This document shows, piece after piece, positions 1 through 8,087 of a DNA stretch of 64,000 bases (positions within the stretch are counted from its first letter, which is position 1; each line of letters begins with the position of its first letter). Position numbers and translations under genes: made by a program. The stretch comes from Paenibacillus sp. FSL A5-0031 (GTDB taxonomy: Bacteria > Bacillota > Bacilli > Paenibacillales > Paenibacillaceae): contig NZ_MRTD01000001.1 of the NCBI RefSeq assembly GCF_001956295.1, positions 62,001 to 126,000 of the forward strand, written 5' to 3'. The notes beneath the pieces were generated by a model. It made no database searches, was not told the DNA's origin, and saw only the letters and a list, made by a program, of their open reading frames with translations.

Positions 1-1
1 T

Positions 2-745
2 CTGTCGGTGGGCTCGATCGCCGCTTTATCCTCACTAACGGGCGCGCTTGCCCTTCAATCAGGCTTCGGAATTATCGGCGCACTTGTTGCCGGCGTCGGC
101 ACGGGGCTTGCGATCGGTCTTATAAACGGCATGCTCATAACAAAGGCGGCTATTCCTTCCTTTTTAGTAACGTTAGGTTCGATGGGTGCCGTAAAGGGCA
201 TGGCGATGTGGATCACGGACACGGCGCCGATTCCGATCATTAATAATCATTTTAATTTCATATTCGGCTCAGGCGATATCGGCCCAATTCCAGTGCTGCT
301 ATTATGGGTCGTTGTGTTCACCATCTTCTCGCATGTACTCTTGCGCAAAACTTCGTTCGGCAGACAGACGCTCGCAACCGGCGGTAATGAGAATGCGGCT
401 AAGTTCTCCGGCGTGAAGACTGCGCGCATCAAGCTTCTGGTGTTCCTTGGCACGGGTGTGATGGCTGGTTTGGCAGGACTTCTCTATGCCGGACGTATGA
501 ATGCTGGCCGCTTCTCTTTCGGCGAAGGCGATGAGCTGTCCGTCATCGCAGCCGTCATTCTCGGCGGCACCAGCTTGTTCGGAGGTGTCGGAACGATTAT
601 CGGGACCGTAGTAGGTGCGCTTATGATCGGTACAATTAACAACGGTCTCATTATCATGGGCCTGGATGTCAGTCAACAAATGATGATCAAGGGTCTCATT
701 ATCATCTTGGCCGTCGTATTCGGCAAGAAAGCGGTCAAAAAATGA
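2..745 (+). CDS. RbsC-type sugar ABC transporter permease (5' end cut by window)
   Basis: This is the membrane-spanning subunit of a ribose/inositol/galactose-class ABC importer (BPD_transp_2 family). The frame is already open at base 2, where it reads LSVGSIAALSS, matching the conserved DLSVG segment near the first third of these permeases, so the N-terminal portion lies outside the window. The visible 247 residues are dominated by hydrophobic helices and contain the family-typical ATGGNENAAKFSGV segment and the GGTSLFGGVGT loop. The stop overlaps the next start (ATGA, 742-745), showing co-translation with the dehydrogenase that follows. The substrate cannot be read from sequence; the downstream dehydrogenase and isomerase suggest a sugar or polyol. 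Confidence 0.9.
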   Translation: MSVGSIAALSSLTGALALQSGFGIIGALVAGVGTGLAIGLINGMLITKAAIPSFLVTLGSMGAVKGMAMWITDTAPIPIINNHFNFIFGSGDIGPIPVLLLWVVVFTIFSHVLLRKTSFGRQTLATGGNENAAKFSGVKTARIKLLVFLGTGVMAGLAGLLYAGRMNAGRFSFGEGDELSVIAAVILGGTSLFGGVGTIIGTVVGALMIGTINNGLIIMGLDVSQQMMIKGLIIILAVVFGKKAVKK

Positions 746-1908
746 AAATTAAAATCAAAGCAGGTATTATCGGTACCGGTTTTATTGGACCGGCCCACAT
801 CGAAGCCGTACGCAGGCTGGAATTCGTAGAAGTTATAGCTTTGGCCCAGAACGGTGAAGAGAGCGCCAGGATCAAAGCGGAGCAGCTTGGCGTGCCGCTT
901 GCCTACGGTGATTACAAGGATTTGCTCCGCAATCCTGACATTGAAGTCGTACACAACTGTACGCCAAATCATCTGCATAATCAGATCAATCGGGAAATCA
1001 TAGAGGCAGGCAAGCATGTACTGTCCGAGAAGCCACTAGCCATGTCGAGCTCCGAATCTGCGGAACTGCTGGCACTGGCACGTAAGCATGGGGTCGTTCA
1101 CGGCGTTAATTTTAACTACCGGCAATATCCAATGATGAAGCAACTGGCCGAAATGGTGAAGCAGGAGGAATTCGGCAGGATCAATGCGGTACACGGCAGC
1201 TATCTGCAGGACTGGCTGCTATATGAAACGGATTACAATTGGCGGTTAGATGACAAAACTGGCGGCAGGTCGCGGGCTATCGCGGATATCGGTTCCCATT
1301 GGTGCGACACCGTTCAATATGTGACAGGCAAGAAAATCAAGCAAGTATTCGCCGATCTATGGACGGTGCATCCAATACGTAAGAAGCCCGTATCCCAAGC
1401 GATCACTTTCGGCGTAAACAAGGGAGAGCAGATTTCGAAATACGAAGATATTTCTGTCCATACGGAGGATTATGCATCGGTCCTTATTCGCTTTGATGAT
1501 GGAAGCAAGGGAGCCTTTACAGTATCCCAGGTTAGCGCCGGTCGGAAGAATGCGCTTAGCTTTGAATTGAATGGCAGCCGCAAATCCGCCTATTGGAAGC
1601 AGGAGGAGCCGGCTAGTTTATGGATAGGCCATCGTGATCGCTTCAACGAGGTGCTGATGGCAGATCCGGCTTTGTTCCTCGAAGAAGCCAGACCTTCCAT
1701 TCATCACCCTGGCGGGCATACGGAAGGCTGGCCCGATTCGGTGAAGAACATGATGCTGCAATATTACACATTTATTCGGGAAGGCAAAGACCCGCTAAAG
1801 GACAAGGCGAACTTCGCGACCTTCGAAGACGGACATCTATCAATGTGTATTATGGAAGCGATTCTTAAGAGCCATAAAGACGAGTGCTGGGTTCAAGTTC
1901 AACAATAA
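742..1908 (+). CDS. Gfo/Idh/MocA family NAD(P)-dependent oxidoreductase
   Basis: A 388-residue cytoplasmic sugar or polyol dehydrogenase. The N-terminal Rossmann fold opens with GIIGTGFIGPAH (residues 8-19), followed by the HNCTPNHLH segment and the family-defining EKP motif at residues 96-98; the C-terminal alpha/beta domain contains ADIGSHWCD, a typical substrate-site region. Length is normal for the family. It overlaps the permease stop by 4 bases and is followed 14 bases later by a zinc alcohol dehydrogenase, so it belongs to a catabolic operon for an imported sugar or polyol. Members oxidise substrates as different as inositol, glucose and N-acetyl sugars, so the exact substrate is not assigned. 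Confidence 0.9.
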   Translation: MKIKIKAGIIGTGFIGPAHIEAVRRLEFVEVIALAQNGEESARIKAEQLGVPLAYGDYKDLLRNPDIEVVHNCTPNHLHNQINREIIEAGKHVLSEKPLAMSSSESAELLALARKHGVVHGVNFNYRQYPMMKQLAEMVKQEEFGRINAVHGSYLQDWLLYETDYNWRLDDKTGGRSRAIADIGSHWCDTVQYVTGKKIKQVFADLWTVHPIRKKPVSQAITFGVNKGEQISKYEDISVHTEDYASVLIRFDDGSKGAFTVSQVSAGRKNALSFELNGSRKSAYWKQEEPASLWIGHRDRFNEVLMADPALFLEEARPSIHHPGGHTEGWPDSVKNMMLQYYTFIREGKDPLKDKANFATFEDGHLSMCIMEAILKSHKDECWVQVQQ

Positions 1909-1922
1909 CGGAGGGAACAGAG

Positions 1923-2960
1923 ATGACGATGAAAGCGGTTGTTTTTCCAGGTGATAAGCAAGTGGAAGTGAAAGAAGTGCCAATTCCAATTCCGGGCAGC
2001 GGCGAGGTTCTCATTAAGATGAAGGCATCGGCAATTTGCCGCAGCGACATGAGCCTCTACTACGGCAGCAACCCCGTCGTAGGCGGAGAATCAACGAAAT
2101 CTGGCTGCATCCATCCTGGTCACGAGCCAGCCGGAGAAATTACACAGACGGGAGACGGGGTTACACGCTTCAAGATCGGCGATCGCGTTGCCGTTTACTT
2201 GGCGATCGGCTGCGGCGAGTGCGAGCATTGCAAGAGCGGCTATAAGATGTTTTGTCCGGAATGGAAATGCATCGGCTTCGATACACATGGCGGTGATGCG
2301 GATTACGTCGTAGTTCCAGAAGAGAACTGCATGCGTATTCCGGATGAGATGAGCTACCTCGTCGCGGCGGTTTCCACCGATGCGGTCGGTACGCTTTACC
2401 ACGCACAGAAGCGAATGAACATTAACGGCAGAGACACACTCGTTATTTTCGGTCTAGGGCCGATGGGTGGAGCGGGTGTCATGATTGCTAAGGGCTTAGG
2501 CGCAACTGTCATAGCGATCGACATGCTGGATGAACGTCTTGAATTGGCCAAGGAGCTGGGGGCGGATCACGTCATTAATAGCAAAGAAAATGTGCTCGAA
2601 CGCATTATGGAAATTACGAAAGGCCGCGGGGCGGATGCGGCGATAGATTGCTCCGGCAGTCCGCTTGCTCAAAACACAGCATTGAACTGTCTGCGTGCGC
2701 ACGGACGTGCAGCTTTTATCGGCGAAGGCCGGGAGCTGACGATCAATCCAAGCAATCAGCTGATCCGCAAGCAAATCACGGTAATGGGCTCTTGGTACTT
2801 CCCGATTTTCGAGTACGACGAAATTACACGCTTCATTATCGAGCGTAATCTGCCTGTCGAGAAACTCGTTTCGCATACGTTTAAGCTGGATGAAGCTGCG
2901 ACCGCATTCCGGATGTTCGATGAGAGATTAACGGAGAAGGCCGTGTTTATCTGGGACTAA
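1923..2960 (+). CDS. Zinc-dependent alcohol/polyol dehydrogenase (MDR family)
   Basis: A 345-residue medium-chain dehydrogenase. It has the catalytic-zinc region with GHEPAGE, the four-cysteine structural-zinc lobe CGECEHCKSGYKMFC, and a Rossmann nucleotide-binding segment GLGPMGGAG. The frame is open upstream to 1884, but ATG at 1923 is the chosen start because GGAGGG lies at about 1910-1915 and it begins at the conserved MKAVVF. It sits between the Gfo/Idh/MocA dehydrogenase and the TIM-barrel isomerase in one operon. It probably oxidises a secondary hydroxyl of a sugar or polyol, as threonine and sorbitol dehydrogenases do; the substrate is inferred from context only. Confidence 0.88.
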   Translation: MTMKAVVFPGDKQVEVKEVPIPIPGSGEVLIKMKASAICRSDMSLYYGSNPVVGGESTKSGCIHPGHEPAGEITQTGDGVTRFKIGDRVAVYLAIGCGECEHCKSGYKMFCPEWKCIGFDTHGGDADYVVVPEENCMRIPDEMSYLVAAVSTDAVGTLYHAQKRMNINGRDTLVIFGLGPMGGAGVMIAKGLGATVIAIDMLDERLELAKELGADHVINSKENVLERIMEITKGRGADAAIDCSGSPLAQNTALNCLRAHGRAAFIGEGRELTINPSNQLIRKQITVMGSWYFPIFEYDEITRFIIERNLPVEKLVSHTFKLDEAATAFRMFDERLTEKAVFIWD

Positions 2961-3007
2961 TACTAATCCGTCCATGTATGATATAAAATCGAGAGGTTGT
3001 GTTCAGT

Positions 3008-3862
3008 GTGAAAGGGATTTCGTTTAATACATGGGTGTACAGCAGCTTTCCGGTTTGGGTACCTTCTTACCCGTTAGAAGAAGTCATTCATCGTCTTGCT
3101 TCATTTGGCTACGACGGCATCGAAATCGGCTGCGCTAGCCCGCATGCATGGCCCGATCATGTGTCCGTACAGCGCCGCAAAGAGATTCTCCAGCTGCTGA
3201 AGAAGGAAAAGCTGAGTGTTTCATCGCTGCTGCCAGCTCCGGGAGGCGGTCCTGGCCATAATCCAAGCTCGCCGATTGCTGAAGAAAGAGCGTATACGGT
3301 TAATCACTACAAAGAAGTGCTGCGTTTGGCTCATGATTGGGAATGTCCGACCGTCATTTACTTGGCGGGCTGGGCCGTATACGGAACCTCGAAGAAGCAG
3401 GCATGGGACTACAGTCTAGAAGCGCTCGTCGATGTGGCGCAATACGCGAAGGAGCTTGGCATTACTATAGTCGTTGAACCGACGCCGACTGACAGCAACC
3501 TCATCGAATCTGCGGATGACGCACTTCTCCTTAGCGAGCAGTCTGGTCAGGATAACGTTAAGCTCATGTTTGATACGTTCCATGCATTGTACCGCAATGA
3601 AGTTGCGAGCGATTATGTGTACCGCATGGCCGATAAGCTTCATCATATTCATCTCTCCGATAGCGACCGGCTTCCGCCAGGTCATGGACGCTGCGACTTC
3701 GATGGCGTACTCCGCGCATTGAAGGACGTCGGCTACAAAGGCTATCTTACGTCGGAAATCGGGTTCCATTCGCGTCAATCCGATCCAGACTGGTACGCGA
3801 AGCAGAACATTGCCTTCTTGCAGTCCAAACTGGTCGAACTGGATTGGAAGAAAGAGCAATAA
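3008..3862 (+). CDS. Sugar phosphate isomerase/epimerase-like TIM-barrel protein
   Basis: A protein of about 284 residues of the xylose-isomerase-like TIM-barrel family (AP_endonuc_2), which includes inosose dehydratases, tagatose epimerases and hydroxypyruvate isomerases. Visible features are the FGYDGIEIGC strand, the metal-binding VVEPTP segment, the FDTFHAL region and the HIHLSDSDR/PGHG motif near the C terminus. A GTG at 2999 is in frame, but the GAGAGG at 2991-2996 is better spaced for GTG at 3008. It is the last gene of the operon starting upstream of the window and probably isomerises the keto-sugar made by the two dehydrogenases. Confidence 0.85.
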   Translation: MKGISFNTWVYSSFPVWVPSYPLEEVIHRLASFGYDGIEIGCASPHAWPDHVSVQRRKEILQLLKKEKLSVSSLLPAPGGGPGHNPSSPIAEERAYTVNHYKEVLRLAHDWECPTVIYLAGWAVYGTSKKQAWDYSLEALVDVAQYAKELGITIVVEPTPTDSNLIESADDALLLSEQSGQDNVKLMFDTFHALYRNEVASDYVYRMADKLHHIHLSDSDRLPPGHGRCDFDGVLRALKDVGYKGYLTSEIGFHSRQSDPDWYAKQNIAFLQSKLVELDWKKEQ

Positions 3863-3875
3863 GCCATGCCAGCCA

Positions 3876-4100
3876 GTTGCCGAAATACCACTTGTAATTG
3901 GATGTAATGTTTGGCAACAAGAAATAGAAAATGAAATCTATCAATATGGTTTAGAGTTTACTATCTATGAAAAGGAACGAGATCGTTTAGCGCCACTATT
4001 GAATAAACTGGACATGCAGATTAAAACAAGCCCTCTTGTTCCCAATTGTAGATTAGTTAAGATGGATAAAATCAATTATTTAAAAAAATATTGTATCTAA
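3876..4100 (+). pseudogene. Remnant of an unidentified protein (C-terminal piece)
   Basis: An open stretch ending in TAA at 4098-4100 encodes roughly 74 residues that read like real protein (EIPLVIGCNVWQQEIENEIY, then a charged helix, ending INYLKKYCI), with a sharp shift to AT-rich composition relative to the isomerase just upstream. It has no own start codon with a ribosome binding site and is out of frame with the isomerase. I do not recognise the family. The best reading is a C-terminal fragment left by a deletion or recombination next to the operon end. Confidence 0.35.
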
Positions 4101-4490
4101 AAAGTTACCATATATGGAGTCCCCAAACACGACATATTTATAATAGCTATAAGCTAACGGAATTCGATATCTTCGTAACCACCGGGAAAACAGAATACAC
4201 CTTGGAAGTGTAAAACGAAGGAATGTATGGGCATTGACCCGTTAAGTTGTGGGAGGGTGAACCTTCATGGATCATGTGGAGTATGCGTGCAGTAGAGACA
4301 GTCTTGGAAATATTTCCTGAGTGTTCCTCTATTTCCGCATGCCCAGCATACCACTTTAACCGGCATCAACAGCGTCGCTACCTGAGATGGATTTGATCCA
4401 AGGTAACGAAATCCTGCGAATGAGTGAGTATATGTGAGATATACCCATAAAATTTAGGGATGGGTAACGATACTTCAGTACCACCTTATA
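4101..4490 (+). other. Unexplained non-coding block, possibly structured RNA
   Basis: About 390 bases without a convincing reading frame. The composition is more GC-rich than the flanking remnants and there are several short complementary stretches, including GGTA/TACC arms around 4463-4482. It ends directly at a strong intrinsic terminator (4491-4520). A short frame, ATG at about 4268 behind GGGAGG, encodes only 17 residues. The layout (conserved-looking leader, then terminator, then a gene at 4666) resembles a riboswitch or attenuator, or the 5' part of a decayed group II intron, but no hallmark motif of either could be confirmed. From 4521 to 4665 I see only the ribosome binding site of the next gene. 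Confidence 0.25.
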
Positions 4491-4520
4491 GAATCCGCAT
4501 TTATTGCGGGTTCTTTTTTT
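4491..4520 (+). terminator. Intrinsic terminator
   Basis: A 9-bp stem GAATCCGCA / TGCGGGTTC (one G-T pair) with a 5-base loop is followed by seven T. It lies 145 bases before the next gene, so it ends either read-through from the upstream operon or a short leader RNA. Confidence 0.75.
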
Positions 4521-4665
4521 AATGATTAGATTATTCAAGAGTAAAACAGGGAGCATAGTTACACAGCGAGATTTCTTTCCTGAAATTATGAAAACAAGAG
4601 TAACTTTCTTACGAATGGGTAAAAATGGAGTATGTCCAATACAGTCATAACTAGGAGAGTGATTT

Positions 4666-5805
4666 ATGAAGGCAGTTACATTTCAGGGAGTAAAAGATAT
4701 CCAGGTGAAGCAGGTTGAGGATCCGACAATCAAGAAGAAGGATGATATTATTGTCCGTATCACTTCCACTGCTATTTGTGGGTCTGATCTACATATATAT
4801 CAGGGTGCGTTACCCACTCACAAAGATTATGTAATCGGTCATGAGCCTATGGGTATAGTAGAAGAAGTTGGTTCGGAAGTGACTAAAGTGAAAAAGGGCG
4901 ACCGCGTCGTCTTGCCGTTTAACATTTCATGTGGGACTTGTCAATATTGTTTACATGATCAAGAAAGCCAGTGTGATAACTCTAATTTAAATCCTGCTAT
5001 AGACACAGGTGGTTATTTTGGTTTTACCGAACGATACGGAAATTATCCTGGTGGACAAGCAGAGTACCTTCATGTACCTTACGGGAATTTCATGCCGTTC
5101 GTAATTCCTGAGTCCTGTGAGCTTGAAGATGAAGCTTTGCTCTTCATGTCAGATGTTCTGCCGACGGCTTATTGGAGCGTGGAAAATTCTGGCGTAAAGA
5201 AAGGGGATACCGTTGTCGTTCTCGGTTGCGGTCCAATCGGCTTAATGACGCAGAAATTTGCATGGATGAAGGGTGCTAAAAGAGTAATTGCGATAGATAA
5301 TCTTACTTATCGTTTAAATCGTGCCAAACAAATGAACAATGTTGAAACGTATAACTTTGAAGAGCATGATGATATAGGTGATTATATCAAAGAAATCACA
5401 CAAGGCGGAGCGGAAGTTGTCATTGATGCTGTTGGCATGGACGGCAAAAAGTCCGTTATAGAAGCCATTGAACAGAAGTTGAAGCTGCAAGGCGGCACAC
5501 TCAGCGCAATTCAAATCGCTCTCAAGGCAGTCAGGAAATTCGGTACGATCCAGCTTACTGGGGTTTACGGTTCATTATATAACATGTTCCCACTCGGCAA
5601 TATTTTTGAACGAAACATTACGTTGAAAATGGGGCAAGCACCAGTTATCCACTATATGCCGCTTCTTTTTGAAAAGATTACAGCAGGAGAATTTGATCCC
5701 ACGGAGATCATTTCACATCGTATTCCTCTAGATAAGGCAAGCGATGCATATAAAATATTCAATGACCGTGAGGATGAGTGCATCAAGGTGGTACTAAAAC
5801 CATAA
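4666..5805 (+). CDS. Zinc-dependent alcohol dehydrogenase, formaldehyde-dehydrogenase-like
   Basis: A 379-residue MDR-family dehydrogenase. It has the catalytic-zinc segments CGSDLHIY and GHEPMGIVEEVG, a cysteine-rich structural-zinc loop CGTCQYCLHDQESQC, an insertion after it (GYFGFTERYGNYPGGQAEY) typical of the glutathione-independent formaldehyde dehydrogenase-like subgroup, and the nucleotide-binding VLGCGPIGLM. The start is supported by AGGAGAG 5 bases upstream of ATG. It stands alone between two terminators, so it is monocistronic. Proteins of this subgroup often act on small aldehydes or alcohols in stress responses; the substrate here is not known. Confidence 0.88.
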   Translation: MKAVTFQGVKDIQVKQVEDPTIKKKDDIIVRITSTAICGSDLHIYQGALPTHKDYVIGHEPMGIVEEVGSEVTKVKKGDRVVLPFNISCGTCQYCLHDQESQCDNSNLNPAIDTGGYFGFTERYGNYPGGQAEYLHVPYGNFMPFVIPESCELEDEALLFMSDVLPTAYWSVENSGVKKGDTVVVLGCGPIGLMTQKFAWMKGAKRVIAIDNLTYRLNRAKQMNNVETYNFEEHDDIGDYIKEITQGGAEVVIDAVGMDGKKSVIEAIEQKLKLQGGTLSAIQIALKAVRKFGTIQLTGVYGSLYNMFPLGNIFERNITLKMGQAPVIHYMPLLFEKITAGEFDPTEIISHRIPLDKASDAYKIFNDREDECIKVVLKP

Positions 5806-5836
5806 TTATTGTGTGTAATTAGTATTTCGATTGTTT

Positions 5837-5876
5837 AAAAAATCACCGATCGATGTAATTGATCGGTGATTTTTTT
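5837..5876 (+). terminator. Intrinsic terminator, probably bidirectional
   Basis: Perfect stem ATCACCGATC / GATCGGTGAT with a 9-base loop, flanked by A6 on the left and T7 on the right. It closes the alcohol dehydrogenase gene. Confidence 0.9.
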
Positions 5877-5994
5877 AAATCGTTAATCTTGATTTAACAT
5901 GAATAATAAGATCCGCGTGCTGTATGAATTTTTTATTTTAAGGATATATGTACTTGTCCATCAAAGCTGATAAGATAATGTTCAAGAAAAATGA

Positions 5995-6228
5995 AAAATT
6001 AGATTGAGAAAAACGTTTATTTATAATCAACGTAACGGTGGACAACATTACTAGTATGATTTTGTTAATGGACCAATTTGGGCGAATCCTTATTTCAACA
6101 ATAATGGACAAGCTATGTCTAGAGACTATTACAAGGGGACAGGATTTCAATTATCGGTGCATAATCAAACTCTTATCGATACAATAATTGAGGGTCTAAT
6201 ATTGCTTACTTTCGTAAATGTAAAGTAA
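5995..6228 (+). pseudogene. Decayed gene fragment with internal stop
   Basis: One frame reads as protein from 5995 to the TAA at 6226-6228 with a single internal TAG at 6052. The readable part (YDFVNGPIWANPYFNNNGQA, then SRDYYKGTGFQL) has normal protein composition. There is no start codon with a ribosome binding site. I do not recognise the family. It is probably the remnant of an inactivated gene; chance cannot be excluded for so short a stretch. Confidence 0.35.
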
Positions 6229-6261
6229 TTCTAAACAGGATGGGTGTTATAAGCTGGAGAA

Positions 6262-6381
6262 ATGATTAAAGTGTTATCTTTATCTGAAGAGGAAGCTATT
6301 GGAAGGTTAAATAGGCACTGGAGCCAAAATGAAAATCCTTTTGATGACGGCCATTTGTTTTTTACCTACCAAGAGATATAA
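6262..6381 (+). CDS. Possible small protein, 39 residues (or gene fragment)
   Basis: ATG at 6262 is preceded by CTGGAG with suitable spacing and opens a 39-residue frame beginning MIKVLSLSEEEAIGRLNRHW, acidic and without membrane segments. It lies among decayed fragments, so it may be the 5' stub of a lost gene. No family is recognised. Confidence 0.3.
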   Translation: MIKVLSLSEEEAIGRLNRHWSQNENPFDDGHLFFTYQEI

Positions 6382-6607
6382 TCTATATTTTTTAGTGCAA
6401 TTAAATCATTTTGTGCGCATGTGAGTATAACAACTCTATGTGGCTTATTTTTTTATAAAAGTTTTTACTCAATCCATATAGATGTATCGATATTTCCTCA
6501 AACAGTCTTTGAAGAAATACACAGACTCTAAACATGTATTTCAACAAGCTGTCTCCCATCTCCAATGTTAGAGTCTGAAAATGTTAATAGAATGATGATT
6601 GTAATGC
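6382..6607. other. Gap with no recognisable gene
   Basis: AT-rich sequence without a supported frame on either strand between the small frame and a terminator. I see no operator or repeat in it. Confidence 0.4.
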
Positions 6608-6633
6608 GGACCACCCTTCGGGGTGGTTTTTTT
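6608..6633 (+). terminator. Intrinsic terminator
   Basis: ACCACCC TTCG GGGTGGT stem-loop followed by seven T. An almost identical hairpin recurs at 19604-19629. Confidence 0.85.
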
Positions 6634-6683
6634 GTGATAAAGAACTCATAACAGCCTTGTTATTATGAAGGCATATCGAAAGT

Positions 6684-6875
6684 TCATTAATATTTACTCT
6701 TAATGCAGCCGATTTCAAACTGGGAAAAACAGAAGCTAAAACAGATGCTATTTACTAGCCACACTATTGGAATTTTAAAATAAATGGAGAAACATTCTAT
6801 CGAACTGGAATCGTCGACAAAACAGTACATTACGGTGATGACTATGTTTTACTCCTTATAAAAAAGCTATGTTAA
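6684..6875 (+). pseudogene. Decayed gene fragment with internal amber codon
   Basis: One frame is protein-like from about 6684 to the TAA at 6873-6875, interrupted only by TAG at 6756-6758. The two halves read AADFKLGKTEAKTDAIY and PHYWNFKINGETFYRTGIVD followed by KTVHYGDDYVLLLIKK. There is no start codon with a ribosome binding site. I do not recognise the family. The quality of the reading on both sides of the stop argues for a recently inactivated gene rather than chance. Confidence 0.4.
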
Positions 6876-7050
6876 ATCCAAATGTTGAATCCGACCAGAT
6901 AAAAACCGCCTTTGTAAAAAAGGTCGGCTACTCAACTAATGGGTAGCCTCCTACACGATTCTTACCCACACAAAAGCCTTAATGTGCTGCACTTTTCTGC
7001 CCTTATTTTCGTCCCTAGCCACTACAATACACAAATTCACAAATCCAGCA
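6876..7050. other. Intergenic, no gene
   Basis: Contains only a modest inverted repeat GGCTAC / GTAGCC around 6923-6945 without a T-run. Nothing else is supported. Confidence 0.35.
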
Positions 7051-7079
7051 TTGACAGTGATGGGGTCCTTTATTATACT
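7051..7079 (+). promoter_or_regulatory. Strong sigma-A-type promoter of the hydrolase/TetR operon
   Basis: TTGACA (7051-7056), a 17-base spacer and TATACT (7074-7079): a perfect -35 and a 5/6 match at -10. Transcription should start near 7086, about 40 bases before the first gene. Confidence 0.8.
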
Positions 7080-7083
7080 TTCA

Positions 7084-7103
7084 TTACACACGGTGTGCAG
7101 TAA
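7084..7103. promoter_or_regulatory. Putative TetR-type operator at the transcription start
   Basis: The palindrome CACACGGTGTG (7087-7097) lies within wider arms TTAC (7084-7087) and GTAA (7100-7103). It covers the predicted transcription start of the operon that encodes the TetR regulator at 9289, so autorepression is the natural inference. Binding is not proven. Confidence 0.5.
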
Positions 7104-7124
7104 GTGATCTTGGTGTAATGCGAA

Positions 7125-8087
7125 ATGAAAATGAGAGGATGGCAAGCACGGATGATAACATCACAGAAGCCAGCTTCCCGCCCCTGGGTAAAGTGGATTT
7201 TAATTCCGGTCTATCTGCTAATGATATATCCGCTTAAATTACGAAGGTGGCTTTACCGCTATCAGCCAGAACCTGTGGAGCAGCGTTATGGCGAACCAGG
7301 GCTGCATCGTAGCAGAAGTGTGGTAATTAAGGCAGAGGATGGGAATCCGCAATACAAAATCTATTGCCCGGAGGAGATGGACGAAGCTTGTCCTGTTATT
7401 GTTTGGGGCAATGGCTCGGATGCTCAGCCTGAGAATTATGATGCGCTGCTGCTTCATTTGGCGACGTGGGGCTTTGTTGTAATCGACAGCTATTGCCGTC
7501 ATACGGGTACAGGCCGGGAAGTTGCAGATACGGTGCGTTATACCCTGCAGGAGAATGCTAATCCTGCAAGCCCTTTTTATCGCAAGCTGCTGATCGATCG
7601 CATTGGTGCAGTGGGTCATTCCCAAGGCGCCACAGGGGTTCTGAATGCAGGGAATTATCTGGATGAGCCGCTTCAGACGGTGGTTACGATTGCGCTGCCT
7701 GCTCAGATGTGGTGTGAACCCAAGGATATTTATGAGATCGAAACGCAAACTGCTGCATTATTTTTCATGGCGGGAACGCATGACTTTATGATCTCGCCAA
7801 AATCCTCCAATCGGAGTGCCTACGCTGCGGTTCGATCAGGCCAAGCAGCTGTTATGGCGATGACGAGGGCGGCACATCATCTAGAGAGCATGGGGCAGGG
7901 CGGCATGCATAGAGGTTATTTGACCGCATGGCTGCGTTATCGGTTGGCTGATGATTCAGATGCAGCGGCAGCTTTTTCTGGAGAGCATCCGGAGCTGTAC
8001 CGCAATAAAGGCTGGAGCGGTGTCCATTCACAAGGACTGAAGGCTGTTAATTATGAGAGAAGAGGGGAATTAGCATGCAAAGGCTGA
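7125..8087 (+). CDS. Alpha/beta hydrolase, chlorophyllase/PET-hydrolase-like
   Basis: A 320-residue serine hydrolase. An N-terminal hydrophobic segment (WILIPVYLLMIYPLKL, about residues 21-37) suggests membrane anchoring with the catalytic domain outside or at the membrane. The nucleophile elbow is GHSQGATG, preceded by VIVWGNGSD (oxyanion region), and candidate acid and base residues lie in MAGTHDFMI and AHHLES. ATG at 7125 is used; an in-frame ATG at 7152 also has a GAGAGG upstream. It is first in an operon with the next hydrolase (13-base overlap) and the TetR gene. Relatives cleave esters of diverse alcohols; the substrate is not assigned. Confidence 0.75.
   Translation: MKMRGWQARMITSQKPASRPWVKWILIPVYLLMIYPLKLRRWLYRYQPEPVEQRYGEPGLHRSRSVVIKAEDGNPQYKIYCPEEMDEACPVIVWGNGSDAQPENYDALLLHLATWGFVVIDSYCRHTGTGREVADTVRYTLQENANPASPFYRKLLIDRIGAVGHSQGATGVLNAGNYLDEPLQTVVTIALPAQMWCEPKDIYEIETQTAALFFMAGTHDFMISPKSSNRSAYAAVRSGQAAVMAMTRAAHHLESMGQGGMHRGYLTAWLRYRLADDSDAAAAFSGEHPELYRNKGWSGVHSQGLKAVNYERRGELACKG

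Noticed and set aside
302..679. 125-codon minus-strand frame
   Set aside because: It lies entirely opposite the RbsC-type permease, has no ribosome binding site and an odd amino-acid mix; shadow of the real gene.
4101..4490. Group II intron or T-box leader
   Set aside because: No domain V motif, no reverse transcriptase and no T-box AGGGTGG core could be found; kept only as an unexplained block.
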